A stretch of DNA of 64,000 bases from an uncultured Alphaproteobacteria bacterium (GTDB lineage Bacteria; Pseudomonadota; Alphaproteobacteria; HIMB59; GCA-002718135): the NCBI GenBank assembly GCA_902573325.1, contig CACGJH010000003.1, forward strand, positions 1 to 64,000, read 5' to 3'. This document shows positions 1-10,213 of this stretch, piece by piece. The translations under genes and the position numbers were made by a program. The notes under the pieces were generated by a model, which made no database searches, was not told the DNA's origin, and saw only the letters and a list, made by a program, of their open reading frames with translations. Each line of letters starts with the position of its first letter. Position 1 is the first letter of the stretch.

Positions 1-622
1 TATCCAATGCTTCATTTGTAAGTTTTTTAAAATCAATTGATATAGGAAGTTTATCTTTATATGGTGAATTTTGATGTATTAAATTTGCAAGATGTTTTTT
101 TCCTGTTCCAAATGGACCTTCAATTAATAATCTTGAATTACTTGAACTCTGCTCATCTAAATGTTTGTTAATTTTTTTTATGAATTCTGAATTCCCTATT
201 AGTGGTATAGCTTTAATTAAGGTATCTTTTAAATTTTTATTTTCATTCAATAATGATGAACTTTCTATTGCTCTCTTGGTAAGAATGATTAATTTATCAC
301 TATTGAATGGCTTTTCTAAAAAGTCGTATGCTCCATTTTTTATAGATTTTACAGCAAGATCAACAGTTCCATGACCACTTATAATAATAATAGGAATGTT
401 ACTATCAATCGATTTGAATTCTTTTAAAATCTCAATGCCGTCTAATTTACTGTTAGATAGCCACACATCTAAAATAACTAAGTCGGGTTTAATTTCTTTG
501 AATTTACTAATTGCTTCATCTGAATTGAGCGCAATAGATGTATTATAATTTTCATCTTTTAGAATTTCTGAAATAAGAAAACAAATATCCTTTTCATCAT
601 CTATAATTAATACTTTATGCAT
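1..622 (-). CDS. ntrX: Nitrogen regulation response regulator NtrX, 3' part cut by the window edge
   Basis: Not in the ORF track because it runs off the edge. Reverse-strand translation starts MHKVLIIDDEKDICFLISEIL, then DLVILDVWLSNSKLDGIEILKEF (phospho-acceptor region), then an AAA+ Walker A-like LLIEGPFGTGKKHLANLIH. It overlaps the end of ntrY. Confidence 0.85.
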   Translation of the reverse strand, partial: MHKVLIIDDEKDICFLISEILKDENYNTSIALNSDEAISKFKEIKPDLVILDVWLSNSKLDGIEILKEFKSIDSNIPIIIISGHGTVDLAVKSIKNGAYDFLEKPFNSDKLIILTKRAIESSSLLNENKNLKDTLIKAIPLIGNSEFIKKINKHLDEQSSSNSRLLIEGPFGTGKKHLANLIHQNSPYKDKLPISIDFKKLTNEALD

Positions 623-2759
623 TGTATTCAAAATTAATTAGTGATGTTGTGCCTGCCATATTTTTATTTTTCTCAATTTTTATTTTACCACCATGATCTT
701 CAATAATTCTTTTGACTATAGATAGACCAAGTCCAGTTCCTTTTGTTTTAGTTGTAAAATAAGGCTCAAATATTTTACTCAACATTTTTTCATCAATTCC
801 CACACCATTATCTTTTATTTCAATTGTTATATTTTTATCATCGGTAGCCAATAATACTTCAACTGCTGGATTAGGTATTTTTTCTACAGCTTCAATAGCA
901 TTTTTAATTAAGTTACCAAAACATCTTGAGATTTGAAGAGTATCAAAGTGAAAATAAATATCATTTTCAGTTTTAATTAAATTAAGCTTTATATCTTTCC
1001 TTGTATTGAAATATAAAAGGAATGCCTCTTCTAAACATTTTGATAGATTATCAAGCTTGATTTCTGCCTCAGGCATTCTTGCAAAAGATGAGAATTCATC
1101 AACTAACTTTCCGATATCATCTACTTGTCTTGATATTGTTTTAGTTAAAAGTGAAATATCCTCTTTATCTGTTTTTGCATCTAAAAATTTCTTTTCTATT
1201 CTTTCAGCAGAAAGTTTAATTGGGGTCAGGGGATTTTTAACTTCATGCGCTATCTTTCTTGCTATATCAGACCAAGCAGCATGTTTTTCTGCTAAAATTA
1301 GAGATGTAGCATCATCTAGGGCAACAACATATCCCTCAATTTTATTATCATTAATTTCTTTAATAATTCTAATGTTAAAATTTCTTTGATCATCAAACAA
1401 TGTAAAATCGTATTGAAAATTTAATAATACTTTGTTTGAGGTTTCAAAATTCTCAAATATCTTTTTCCATTCAGGGAAATAGGATAGAAAATTGTTATTA
1501 ATTTTAAAATTTTTAGTGCTTCTAAATAATTTTGTTAAAGTTTTATTAAATAATAAAATATTAAAATTTTTGTCTAAAGATATTACACCTATTGTTAAAA
1601 GACTTAAGATTGCCTCTATAAAAATTCTTTTTTCTTCATCTTCTTGACTTTTTGATATTAACTCATTTTGCTTATTTTCAATTTCAGTAATCATTTTATT
1701 ATAAGACGATAGTAATACTTTTATCTCTTGAAATTGATCTGTTTCACTAACTTTGGCATCAAAGTTTCCTTCTGATATTTTATTTGCTGATTTGATTAAG
1801 TTTGTAATTGGTTTACTGAGATTGCTAGCTAGATTAAATCCAATCAAAATTGCCACTAATATAAAACAAATAGAGAAAAGAACAAATATCATTGAATAAG
1901 TTATTTGAATTCCTGAACTTTCCTCTTCTTTCAAAGTATAAATTTCAAATGCCTCTTTTGTAGCACTAATATGATCCCAAATATTTGTATTCAAATTTCT
2001 ATTAACTTGCATGTAAACATCATTTAAAAAATTTATTTTTTTATAGGCAGTGATAGAATTTTTATCTAACTGAAAAATATAAACTCGGTTTTGATTAACA
2101 ACTTTAAATATCTCATTTGACGGAAGAGAAAAATTTTCATTATCAGGATCTTTTAGACTTAAGTAGATATTTCCTTCAGTATTAAAAATATAGATACTTG
2201 AAATTGTTCTCAAATTAATAAACTCACTTAAAGCTACTCTTATTGATTGAATATTTACTTCATTATTTTGAGAGGCTTTTAATATTTCTCTCATTATTAA
2301 TTGTGTATCAGAAACTATTTCTGCTTGAATCTCATTTTCATAATTTTTTGCTACAATGTTAGAATTGACAACTGCATCTCTTACAGCATCTCCGTACCAA
2401 GTTCTTAACTCTAAATTGAAGAAAAGTGATGTAATGATAACTAATCCAATGGCTGGGCCCAAAGCCATTGCAGCAAATAAATTAACAAATTTTATATATA
2501 ATCGCGATTCATCATAACTTTTTCTTCTTCTAACTAAAATAAGTACAATTTGCCTAACAATTATTGAAATCAATAAAATGACAAAAATAACATCAGCCAA
2601 TAAAAAAAATTGGAGTCTTCTAGGATCTTTTACTAAATCGTTATTTGGTAGCATTAAATAGAATGTAATCGAAAAACTTAGTATGATTAAAAAAATTAAA
2701 AAATAAAAAGATAATCTAGATAGATGAATAGATTTAAGTAATTTTGATAGGTCAAACAC
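615..2759 (-). CDS. ntrY: Sensor histidine kinase NtrY (TM, HAMP, PAS, HisKA, HATPase)
   Basis: H-box ARKIAHEVKNPLTPIKLSAERI; ATPase motifs NAIEAV, DNGVGI, GTGLGLSIVKRIIEDHGG; N-terminal TM segments. Confidence 0.9.
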   Translation of the reverse strand: MFDLSKLLKSIHLSRLSFYFLIFLIILSFSITFYLMLPNNDLVKDPRRLQFFLLADVIFVILLISIIVRQIVLILVRRRKSYDESRLYIKFVNLFAAMALGPAIGLVIITSLFFNLELRTWYGDAVRDAVVNSNIVAKNYENEIQAEIVSDTQLIMREILKASQNNEVNIQSIRVALSEFINLRTISSIYIFNTEGNIYLSLKDPDNENFSLPSNEIFKVVNQNRVYIFQLDKNSITAYKKINFLNDVYMQVNRNLNTNIWDHISATKEAFEIYTLKEEESSGIQITYSMIFVLFSICFILVAILIGFNLASNLSKPITNLIKSANKISEGNFDAKVSETDQFQEIKVLLSSYNKMITEIENKQNELISKSQEDEEKRIFIEAILSLLTIGVISLDKNFNILLFNKTLTKLFRSTKNFKINNNFLSYFPEWKKIFENFETSNKVLLNFQYDFTLFDDQRNFNIRIIKEINDNKIEGYVVALDDATSLILAEKHAAWSDIARKIAHEVKNPLTPIKLSAERIEKKFLDAKTDKEDISLLTKTISRQVDDIGKLVDEFSSFARMPEAEIKLDNLSKCLEEAFLLYFNTRKDIKLNLIKTENDIYFHFDTLQISRCFGNLIKNAIEAVEKIPNPAVEVLLATDDKNITIEIKDNGVGIDEKMLSKIFEPYFTTKTKGTGLGLSIVKRIIEDHGGKIKIEKNKNMAGTTSLINFEYNA

Positions 2760-2819
2760 TGTGTACTTTAGTTAATTTTTCAAATAATGATTATAAAATA
2801 ATATTATTTATAAATTAAA

Positions 2820-3959
2820 ATGATGAAAAATGCACTTGTAATTCTAGCTGGCGGAAAAGGAAAGAGATTTGGTCAAAAAATTCCAAAACAATTCTTAAAA
2901 ATTGGTAATACAAATTTTTTAAATTATTTTATTTCAAATTTAGATTTATCAAACTTCGATATTATTAATATTTCAATTGATAAAATATATCAAAACACTC
3001 ACTTTAATCATAGAGCTGTTTCTGAAAAAATTAAAATTACCTATTCAAAACCTGGGCTTACAAGACAAATTTCATCGTTTAATGCTTTAAAAAATTTAAA
3101 AAAATTTAAAATTAAAAATGTATTAATACATGATGCTGCACGTCCTTTATGTAGTAATATATTAATTAAAAAAATTATATCCAAATTAAGCAAGAATACT
3201 AATGCAATTCCATATGTTGAATATAATGACAGACAATTAATAAAGAAAAGTAAATTGGAAACAAAAGCAATTAACGTACAAACACCCCAGGGTTTTAATT
3301 ATAATTTAATATTAAAAGAACATATCAAATATAAAAATTTTGAATTTAATGATGATGCAGGATTATTACAAAAATCAAAAATAAAAATAAATTTTATCAA
3401 AGGTGAAAAGAATAATATTAAAATCACTTATCCAGAAGATATTCAATTATTTAATTTATACAAAAAACCAATAACAAAATACGGAATTGGTTATGATATT
3501 CATCAAATTGATAAAAAAACCAAAAATGGATTAAAATTAGGAGGCATTAAAATTCCTTTCTCTAAATTAATTGGTCATTCTGATGCGGACGTTGTGCTGC
3601 ATGCAATTTGTGATAGTATTTTTGGAGCGCTCTCTATGAGAGATATAGGTTATCACTTTCCAAATACAGATAAAAAATGGAAAAATGCAGATTCATCTAA
3701 GTTCATTATTTATTGTAGAAATAAACTTAAAGAAAAAGGTTATTCTGTAATCAATCTAGATATAAATATAATAGCTGAAAAACCTAAAATTAATAAATAT
3801 GTTTCAAAAATGATTAAAAATATTTCAACATTACTTCAAATTAAAAATAGCTCTGTGTCTATTAAAGCAACTACAAATGAAAAAATTGGTTTTATTGGTA
3901 ATGGCGAAGGAATTGCAGCCGAGTCAATAATTCATATAACAGATGATAAAATTAGCTAA
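2820..3959 (+). CDS. ispDF: Bifunctional IspD/IspF (MEP pathway cytidylyltransferase / MEcPP synthase)
   Basis: IspD motif LAGGKGKRFGQKIPKQFL; IspF motif YGIGYDIHQI...GHSDADVVLHAICDSIFGAL in the same ORF. Confidence 0.92.
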   Translation: MMKNALVILAGGKGKRFGQKIPKQFLKIGNTNFLNYFISNLDLSNFDIINISIDKIYQNTHFNHRAVSEKIKITYSKPGLTRQISSFNALKNLKKFKIKNVLIHDAARPLCSNILIKKIISKLSKNTNAIPYVEYNDRQLIKKSKLETKAINVQTPQGFNYNLILKEHIKYKNFEFNDDAGLLQKSKIKINFIKGEKNNIKITYPEDIQLFNLYKKPITKYGIGYDIHQIDKKTKNGLKLGGIKIPFSKLIGHSDADVVLHAICDSIFGALSMRDIGYHFPNTDKKWKNADSSKFIIYCRNKLKEKGYSVINLDINIIAEKPKINKYVSKMIKNISTLLQIKNSSVSIKATTNEKIGFIGNGEGIAAESIIHITDDKIS

Positions 3960-4419
3960 TTTTTTTGTATCTTTATCTTTTGCTGGATATATTAAATTAA
4001 TACCATCAGGAACTTTTGCATCTTTTTTATCAATAGTTATTTTATTTCCTATTGTTGAATACAAAATTATTTCTTTAGAAATATTTGTAGTTATTTTTTT
4101 TATAATCTTTTTACTATCTTTATTTTTTATTAATAAATTCTCTTCACACACCCAATCACATGACTCAAAAATAATAGTTATTGATGAATTCTTAGGAGTA
4201 TACTTCATTTTAATATTTTATGATCAAATTAAAATAATAAATCCTTATGTAACAATAGCGCTAATTTTTATTTTATTTCGTTTTTTTGATATATTGAAAA
4301 TTTTTCCAGCCAACGTAGTAGACAGGAAACTTAAATCAGCTTTTGGTGTAATTCTTGATGATTTAATAGCAGGAATATATACAATAATAATTCTTTATAT
4401 TTTAAATGCCTATTATTAA
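3943..4419 (+). CDS. pgpA: Phosphatidylglycerophosphatase A
   Basis: PgpA-like motifs IPSGTFASFL, IVIDEFLGVYF and ILDDLIAGIYT; 17-nt overlap with ispDF. Confidence 0.8.
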   Translation: MIKLANFFVSLSFAGYIKLIPSGTFASFLSIVILFPIVEYKIISLEIFVVIFFIIFLLSLFFINKFSSHTQSHDSKIIVIDEFLGVYFILIFYDQIKIINPYVTIALIFILFRFFDILKIFPANVVDRKLKSAFGVILDDLIAGIYTIIILYILNAYY

Positions 4420-4870
4420 AAAAGTTATAAATAAATTAATAAAAAAAAATATCTCAATTTCAGTTGCTGAATCATGCACAGGTGGGCAAATAGCAAACAC
4501 TATCACAAAATATAGTGGAGTTTCAAAAATTTTCTCTTACGGAATTATTAGTTATTCAAATAAAGCTAAATCTAAATATTTATCTGTTTCAAAAAGTAAT
4601 CTCTCTAAATTTGGAGCTGTAAGTAAAGAAGTAGCTGAGGAAATGATAAATGGTCTGTATAAAAATGAAAAAACAAAAATCTGCATTTCTACAACTGGTA
4701 TAGCAGGTCCTAATGGTGGGACAAAGTTAAAACCAGTAGGATTAGTGTATATTGGAATTAAGGTTAATAAAAGTAATTATATTTTCAAGAAAATATACAA
4801 AGGGAAAAGATTGGATATACAGAGAAAAACTAGAGATTTTATATTTAGCAAAATTAATCAATTAATCTAA
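4406..4870 (+). CDS. pncC: Nicotinamide-nucleotide amidase (CinA C-terminal domain only)
   Basis: SVAESCTGGQIANTITKYSGVS...TTGIAGPNGGTKLKPVGLVYIG. Confidence 0.88.
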   Translation: MPIIKKVINKLIKKNISISVAESCTGGQIANTITKYSGVSKIFSYGIISYSNKAKSKYLSVSKSNLSKFGAVSKEVAEEMINGLYKNEKTKICISTTGIAGPNGGTKLKPVGLVYIGIKVNKSNYIFKKIYKGKRLDIQRKTRDFIFSKINQLI

Positions 4871-5299
4871 AATTTCATCAGCACGAACTTTAAATGATTC
4901 AATCATTTTGTTTTCAATTAAAGGAAAAAAAGCTTCAGCGATTTTTTGGTGAAAAAAACGTTTAAACTCAAATTCAACATTAAAATGAATTCTTGTTTGA
5001 TTTTTTTTTAATGATTCAAAAATCCAATTAGTTTTAAGGTCTTTTAAAGGTCCTTCAATATAAGTTGTACTTATTGAAAGTTTTTTTTTATCAAAAGTGA
5101 CGTGAGAACCAAAAGTTTGGGGCATAAAATATTTATACCATACAACCATATCAGCATATATTTCATTTTTATTTTTTGAATGAATTCTCATTGCTGAACA
5201 CCAAGGAATAAAATATGGATAACTTTCAATATCTAAAACAATATCAAAAAGTCCTTTTGCGTCGTGATCGACTATTTCCTCTCTATTTGAAGATTTCAT
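4862..5299 (-). CDS. RatA/COQ10-type SRPBCC (START-like) protein
   Basis: Family-like sequence [21 protein letters not shown]...[16 protein letters not shown]...[16 protein letters not shown]; located next to lipA. Confidence 0.8.
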   Translation of the reverse strand: MKSSNREEIVDHDAKGLFDIVLDIESYPYFIPWCSAMRIHSKNKNEIYADMVVWYKYFMPQTFGSHVTFDKKKLSISTTYIEGPLKDLKTNWIFESLKKNQTRIHFNVEFEFKRFFHQKIAEAFFPLIENKMIESFKVRADEILD

Positions 5300-6231
5300 T
5301 GAATTGAATAAAGTTTATTTTTCCTATTTTCTTGCATGATTTTAAAATCATCAGAAGCATGATAACTTGAACGAGTTAGCGGTGATGATGCCACCATTAG
5401 AAATCCTTTAGCGTATGCCATTTTTTTATATTCATCAAATTCTTGAGGAGTAATAAATTTTTCTAGCTTAGCGTGTTTCGGTGTTGGAGGTAAGTATTGC
5501 CCTATTGTAATAAAATCAACATTAGCTGCTCTTAAATCATCCATTACCTGATATACTTCTTCTTTAGTTTCACCTAAACCAACCATTAGACCAGATTTTG
5601 TAAATATACTTGGATTTTTTTCTTTAATTTGACTAAGTAAATTTAAACTTACAAAGTAACGTGAACCCGGACGAATTGATGGATATAATCTTGGCACTGT
5701 TTCTAAGTTATGATTGAAGACGTCAGGTAAATTTTTTGATAAAATATCTATAGCTTCAGGTTTATTTTTAAAGTCAGGAGTTAAAATTTCAATTGTGCAA
5801 CTTGGATTTAAAGATTTAATTGAATCTATTACGTTGATAAAATGTAGTGCTCCACCATCTATGAGGTCGTCTCTGTCAACACTTGTTATTACAACATGTT
5901 CTAAATTCAATTGCTTAACTGACTCAGCAATTCTTATAGCTTCACCGTGATCTATATAATGAGGTTTGCCAGTTTTAATATTACAAAATGCGCAAGCTCT
6001 AGTACATATATCTCCGAGTATCATAAATGTTGCATGTTTTTTTTGCCAACATTCAGCTATATTTGGACATGCAGCTTCTTCGCAAACAGTTACAATTTTT
6101 TTATCTTTAAGGAGTTTATTTGTTTCTTTGAAAAATTTTGAAGTTGGTGCTTTTACTCTAATCCAACTTGGTTTTTTAGGAATTGGATTTGATTTATTTT
6201 TAACTTTTTCAGGATGACGTGGTCCACTCAT
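5296..6231 (-). CDS. lipA: Lipoyl synthase
   Basis: Radical [16 protein letters not shown]; upstream cysteine cluster [20 protein letters not shown]-like C-terminal motif TRSSYHA. Confidence 0.95.
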   Translation of the reverse strand: MSGPRHPEKVKNKSNPIPKKPSWIRVKAPTSKFFKETNKLLKDKKIVTVCEEAACPNIAECWQKKHATFMILGDICTRACAFCNIKTGKPHYIDHGEAIRIAESVKQLNLEHVVITSVDRDDLIDGGALHFINVIDSIKSLNPSCTIEILTPDFKNKPEAIDILSKNLPDVFNHNLETVPRLYPSIRPGSRYFVSLNLLSQIKEKNPSIFTKSGLMVGLGETKEEVYQVMDDLRAANVDFITIGQYLPPTPKHAKLEKFITPQEFDEYKKMAYAKGFLMVASSPLTRSSYHASDDFKIMQENRKNKLYSIQ

Positions 6232-6236
6232 GTAGG

Positions 6237-7466
6237 TTAAATAACTTCCATATCCATGCTATTCAACCATATTTGGAAGGGATCTTCCAAAATATCGCTA
6301 AAATCTTTGAGTAATTTTGCCGCAACGGCACCATCTAGTGATCTATGATCTGCTGAAATAGTAGATTTCATTGTATACCCTATTTCAATACTGCCAGAGT
6401 TCACAACAGGTTTTTCAATTATAGATCCAATTGCAATAATACTTGATTGTGGCGGATTAATAATTGCTTGAAATTCTGTGATTCCAAACATGCCTAAGTT
6501 TGAGATAGTTATAGATCCTCCACTATATTCTTCTGGTAATAATTTATTTTGATTAGCTTTTTTTACTAATGATTTAATTTCTGTTGAGATTTCAGCTAAT
6601 CCTTTTGTATCGGCTTCTTTAACAATAGGTGTAATCAATCCTTCTTTTAACGCTACCGCTATTGCAATATCGATATTTTTATATTGATGAATTTTACCAT
6701 TTACCCAAGAAATATTTGTTTCTGGATTTTTCGCTATTGCCATTGCGCATGCTTTTACAATGAGATCATTAAACGAGATTTTGATATTACTATTTAAATT
6801 TATTTTTTTTCTCAAATTTATTAGCTTATCCATTCTTGTTTCAATAGTAAGATAAAAATGTGGAACCTCATTTTTTGTTTGTGTTGTTCTTTCAGCAATT
6901 ATTTTTCTAATACTAGATGGCTCAATTACAGAAATATTCTCATCATTGATATGAAGTTCAAAATTTTGTATATCTTTTTTTATTATCCTACCATCTGGTC
7001 CAGACCCTTTAATAAGAGTTAGATCAATATTGTTATCTTTCGAAAATTTTTTAACAAACGGTGAAGCAAAATTAGTATTTTGTTTAGTGTTTGAATCTTT
7101 ACTTCTTTCTATTATTTGACTGTTATCTACTTCAGTATTTACTTTAGGTATTTCTGAAACTTCATTTTTTTCTTCACTGCTTACAGTTTGATCTTTATCA
7201 TTATAATCTTCTAATCTTTCATCTTTGCTACCATTGATTAGAGCAATTACAGAATTAACAGCAATTTGTTTATCTGGTGTTGTATCAATTAAATGTGTAA
7301 TTTCTCCCTCATCAACTGCCTCAACTTCCATTGTTGCTTTATCTGTTTCAATTTCAGCTAATATATCTCCAGCTGAAACAGTATCTCCAATATTTACTAA
7401 CCACTTATTAATTACACCCTCTGACATTGTTGGTGATAGTGCTGGCATTAAAACTTTAATGGCCAT
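6237..7466 (-). CDS. pdhC: Pyruvate dehydrogenase E2 (dihydrolipoamide acetyltransferase)
   Basis: Lipoyl domain [15 protein letters not shown]; peripheral subunit-binding domain; C-terminal catalytic [16 protein letters not shown]. Confidence 0.95.
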   Translation of the reverse strand: MAIKVLMPALSPTMSEGVINKWLVNIGDTVSAGDILAEIETDKATMEVEAVDEGEITHLIDTTPDKQIAVNSVIALINGSKDERLEDYNDKDQTVSSEEKNEVSEIPKVNTEVDNSQIIERSKDSNTKQNTNFASPFVKKFSKDNNIDLTLIKGSGPDGRIIKKDIQNFELHINDENISVIEPSSIRKIIAERTTQTKNEVPHFYLTIETRMDKLINLRKKINLNSNIKISFNDLIVKACAMAIAKNPETNISWVNGKIHQYKNIDIAIAVALKEGLITPIVKEADTKGLAEISTEIKSLVKKANQNKLLPEEYSGGSITISNLGMFGITEFQAIINPPQSSIIAIGSIIEKPVVNSGSIEIGYTMKSTISADHRSLDGAVAAKLLKDFSDILEDPFQIWLNSMDMEVI

Positions 7467-8846
7467 TTATTTTATATAACTTACTTTTTTTGCAGCATCT
7501 ATAATGTCATCAACTTGAGGAAGATATAATTTTTCTAAGCTCAATGCGTATGGCATTGGAACATCCGCACTATTAACTTTTATCACTGGTGAGTCTAAAT
7601 AATCAAATGCATCCCTTTGAACAATATTTGCAATTTCAGAACCAACACTACCAAATGGCCATGACTCTTCGACAGTAATTAGTCTATTAGTTTTTTTAAC
7701 TGAATTTAAAATTGTTTCTGTATCCAAAGGTCGTAAAGTTTGTAAATCAATAATTTCTGTATCTAAATTGTATTCCTCTTTTAGTCGTAATGCAGCTTCT
7801 TTTGATTTCTGCAACATTATTGAATACGTTACGATCGTTAAATCTTTTCCTTCTTTTTCTATATTTGCTTTTCCAATTGGTATTGAGAAGTTAATGTCAT
7901 TATTAACGGGACCTTTTAATCCATAAAGAATTTCATTTTCTAGAAAAATTACGGGATTTGGATCTGATATTGCAGAACGTAACAAACCTTTTGCGTTATA
8001 AGGAGTAGATGGCGCAATGACTTTTAAACCTGGCACTTGAGAATACCAGGAAGAAAAATCCTGACTATGTTGTGCAGCAACTTGGGCCGCAGCACCATTA
8101 GGCCCTCTGAAAACAATAGGACAATTAATTTGTCCTCCAGACATGTAAAGTGTTTTTGCAGCTGAATTTATAATTTGATCAATTGCTTGCATAGAAAAAT
8201 TAAAAGTCATGAATTCTAATATTGGTCTCAATCCCTTAAATGCTGCTCCAACTGCTAATCCAGTAAATCCATGTTCGGAAATAGGAGTATCTAATACTCT
8301 TTCTTTGCCAAATTCCTGAAGAAGACCTTGTGTTACTTTGTACGCACCTTGATACTCAGCAACTTCCTCTCCAAGTATAAAAACTTTATTATCTTTTCTC
8401 ATTTCTTCGGCCATTGTGTCTCTTAGTGCTTGGCGCATCGTAATTTCTTCAGAACTTAAATTTCTATCTTCTTCTATTTTAGGGGATGTTGTGTCAATTA
8501 TATTATCTTTCTTAGTCTCAATTTTTGTCTCAATATTTTTTTCAATTTTCTTTTCTTCATTCACTTTTTCAATGGGAGCTTCTTTTTTTAATTCAACTTT
8601 TTCATTTGGATCACCAATAATAGCTATAGCTTTATTTACTGGAATATTGGCTTCTCCTTCTTTAAATAAAAGATCAAGAACAACGCCTTCATCGACGGCT
8701 TCTACTTCCATTGTAGCTTTATCAGTTTCAATTTCTGCAATCAAATCACCAGCTTTAACAGTATCCCCTTTTTTAATTAACCATTTAGACAGATTCCCTT
8801 CTGTCATTGTTGGAGATAATGCTGGCATTAAAATTTCTGTGCTCAT
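7467..8846 (-). CDS. pdhB: Pyruvate dehydrogenase E1 beta subunit with N-terminal lipoyl domain
   Basis: N-terminal lipoyl domain ([15 protein letters not shown]) fused to a transketolase-type E1beta domain ([47 protein letters not shown]). Confidence 0.95.
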   Translation of the reverse strand: MSTEILMPALSPTMTEGNLSKWLIKKGDTVKAGDLIAEIETDKATMEVEAVDEGVVLDLLFKEGEANIPVNKAIAIIGDPNEKVELKKEAPIEKVNEEKKIEKNIETKIETKKDNIIDTTSPKIEEDRNLSSEEITMRQALRDTMAEEMRKDNKVFILGEEVAEYQGAYKVTQGLLQEFGKERVLDTPISEHGFTGLAVGAAFKGLRPILEFMTFNFSMQAIDQIINSAAKTLYMSGGQINCPIVFRGPNGAAAQVAAQHSQDFSSWYSQVPGLKVIAPSTPYNAKGLLRSAISDPNPVIFLENEILYGLKGPVNNDINFSIPIGKANIEKEGKDLTIVTYSIMLQKSKEAALRLKEEYNLDTEIIDLQTLRPLDTETILNSVKKTNRLITVEESWPFGSVGSEIANIVQRDAFDYLDSPVIKVNSADVPMPYALSLEKLYLPQVDDIIDAAKKVSYIK

Positions 8847-8849
8847 AAT

Positions 8850-9812
8850 TTATAAATAAACATCCGTATAAAGTTCGCTATCCTTTGGAAAAGGACTATT
8901 GGTTGCAAATTCAGCTGCATTTTTAATTTCTTCTAAAGTTTCTTTATTAATTTTTTCAATTTCATCATTAGTTGCAATTTTTTTCTTTAAAATTTCAGCT
9001 TTGACTATTTCAATAGGATCGGTTTGCTTATAATTATCTAATTCTTCTTTTGTTCTATATTTTGCAGGATCTGACATTGAATGTCCTCTATATCGATATG
9101 TTTGTACTTCAATAATATAAGGCCCATTCCCTTCTCTGACATACTTACCTGCTTTATCTGCTGCTTCTATAACAGAGAACACATTCATCCCATCTACCTT
9201 CTCACCAGGAATACCAAATGCCTCCCCTCTTTTATATAAGTCTAATCCCGCCGCCGCTCTATCTACAGATGTGCCCATTCCATATTTATTATTTTCAATA
9301 ATGTATAAAACAGGAAGCTTCCATAAAGCAGCTAGATTAAAAGCTTCAAAAACTTGTCCATTGTTCATTGCTCCATCACCAATATATGTTCTGCATATAT
9401 TTTTTTCTCCATTATATTTATGCGTGAATGCTATACCGGTTCCTATTGGTACTTGAGCTCCTACAATACCATGACCACCATAAAAATTATTTTCCTTAGA
9501 GAACATATGCATTGAACCACCCTTACCTGCTGAATAACCATCTTCTCTACCAGTCAATTCTGCCATAATACGTTTTGGATCTAATCCCCTAGCAATCATA
9601 TGGCCATGATCTCTATAAGTTGTTACAACTGAGTCATTCTTATCAATTGTCATTAAAATACCAACAACAACAGCTTCTTGGCCAATATACAAATGACAAA
9701 AACCACCTATTTTACCCATTCCATAAAGTTGAGCTGCTCTTTCCTCAAATCTTCTAATTTTGAGCATAAAAGAATACATTTTAATGTAATCAGCTTTTTG
9801 AAGTTTCTTCAT
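8850..9812 (-). CDS. pdhA: Pyruvate dehydrogenase E1 alpha subunit
   Basis: ThDP-binding GDGAMNNGQVFEAFNLAALWKLPVLYIIENN; YRGHSMSDPAKYRT. Confidence 0.95.
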   Translation of the reverse strand: MKKLQKADYIKMYSFMLKIRRFEERAAQLYGMGKIGGFCHLYIGQEAVVVGILMTIDKNDSVVTTYRDHGHMIARGLDPKRIMAELTGREDGYSAGKGGSMHMFSKENNFYGGHGIVGAQVPIGTGIAFTHKYNGEKNICRTYIGDGAMNNGQVFEAFNLAALWKLPVLYIIENNKYGMGTSVDRAAAGLDLYKRGEAFGIPGEKVDGMNVFSVIEAADKAGKYVREGNGPYIIEVQTYRYRGHSMSDPAKYRTKEELDNYKQTDPIEIVKAEILKKKIATNDEIEKINKETLEEIKNAAEFATNSPFPKDSELYTDVYL

Positions 9813-9862
9813 ATGATAATCTTTAATTATAATTAGGGTGATTTTTTGTCAAATAAATCAAT

Positions 9863-10174
9863 CTATTCTATAATTATAACTGTTTCGTTTTCTGAAGTAA
9901 ATCCTGTAACTTTCCTAAATGTCTCATCTAAATAGTCCAAATCTATAGTATTTGGTTGTAATCTTTTAATTCTATCTAGGTAAAATTCATTTTCTTTTTT
10001 TAAGGACATATATTGTCCATTGTATTGAGCATTAAGATTTTTAAGACTAAAATATTTCAGTAATCCCCTTTCGCCATTTATAAGAAAATAGAGGAGATAA
10101 ACAAATAGAAAAAAAGTAAACAAAAAAGATAAATAGAAATAAAATTTATTTTTTAAAACTAAAGATTTATTCAT
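9863..10174 (-). CDS. FtsB/DivIC-like septum formation initiator
   Basis: Small protein with one TM helix plus a short coiled-coil-like region (GERGLLKYFSLKNLNAQYNGQYMSLKKENEFYLDRIKRL), between eno and pdhA. Confidence 0.7.
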   Translation of the reverse strand: MNKSLVLKNKFYFYLSFLFTFFLFVYLLYFLINGERGLLKYFSLKNLNAQYNGQYMSLKKENEFYLDRIKRLQPNTIDLDYLDETFRKVTGFTSENETVIIIE

Positions 10175-10213
10175 TTATCACACAAATAGCATATTTAAGA
10201 CCGAAACTGTCAA

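Noticed and set aside
1006-1389. 127-aa + strand ORF antisense to ntrY
   Set aside because: Lies wholly inside a well-supported kinase gene, with no recognisable domain. Antisense open frames are common in this composition.
3924-4208. 94-aa - strand ORF
   Set aside because: Antisense to pgpA/ispDF, with low-complexity Lys/Ile-rich translation and no domain.
7225-8859. Two + strand ORFs (7225-7479 and 8416-8859) whose proteins resemble each other ([16 protein letters not shown]...VGD.AGIK)
   Set aside because: They are antisense shadows of the duplicated lipoyl domains in pdhC and pdhB. The similarity is inherited from the real genes.
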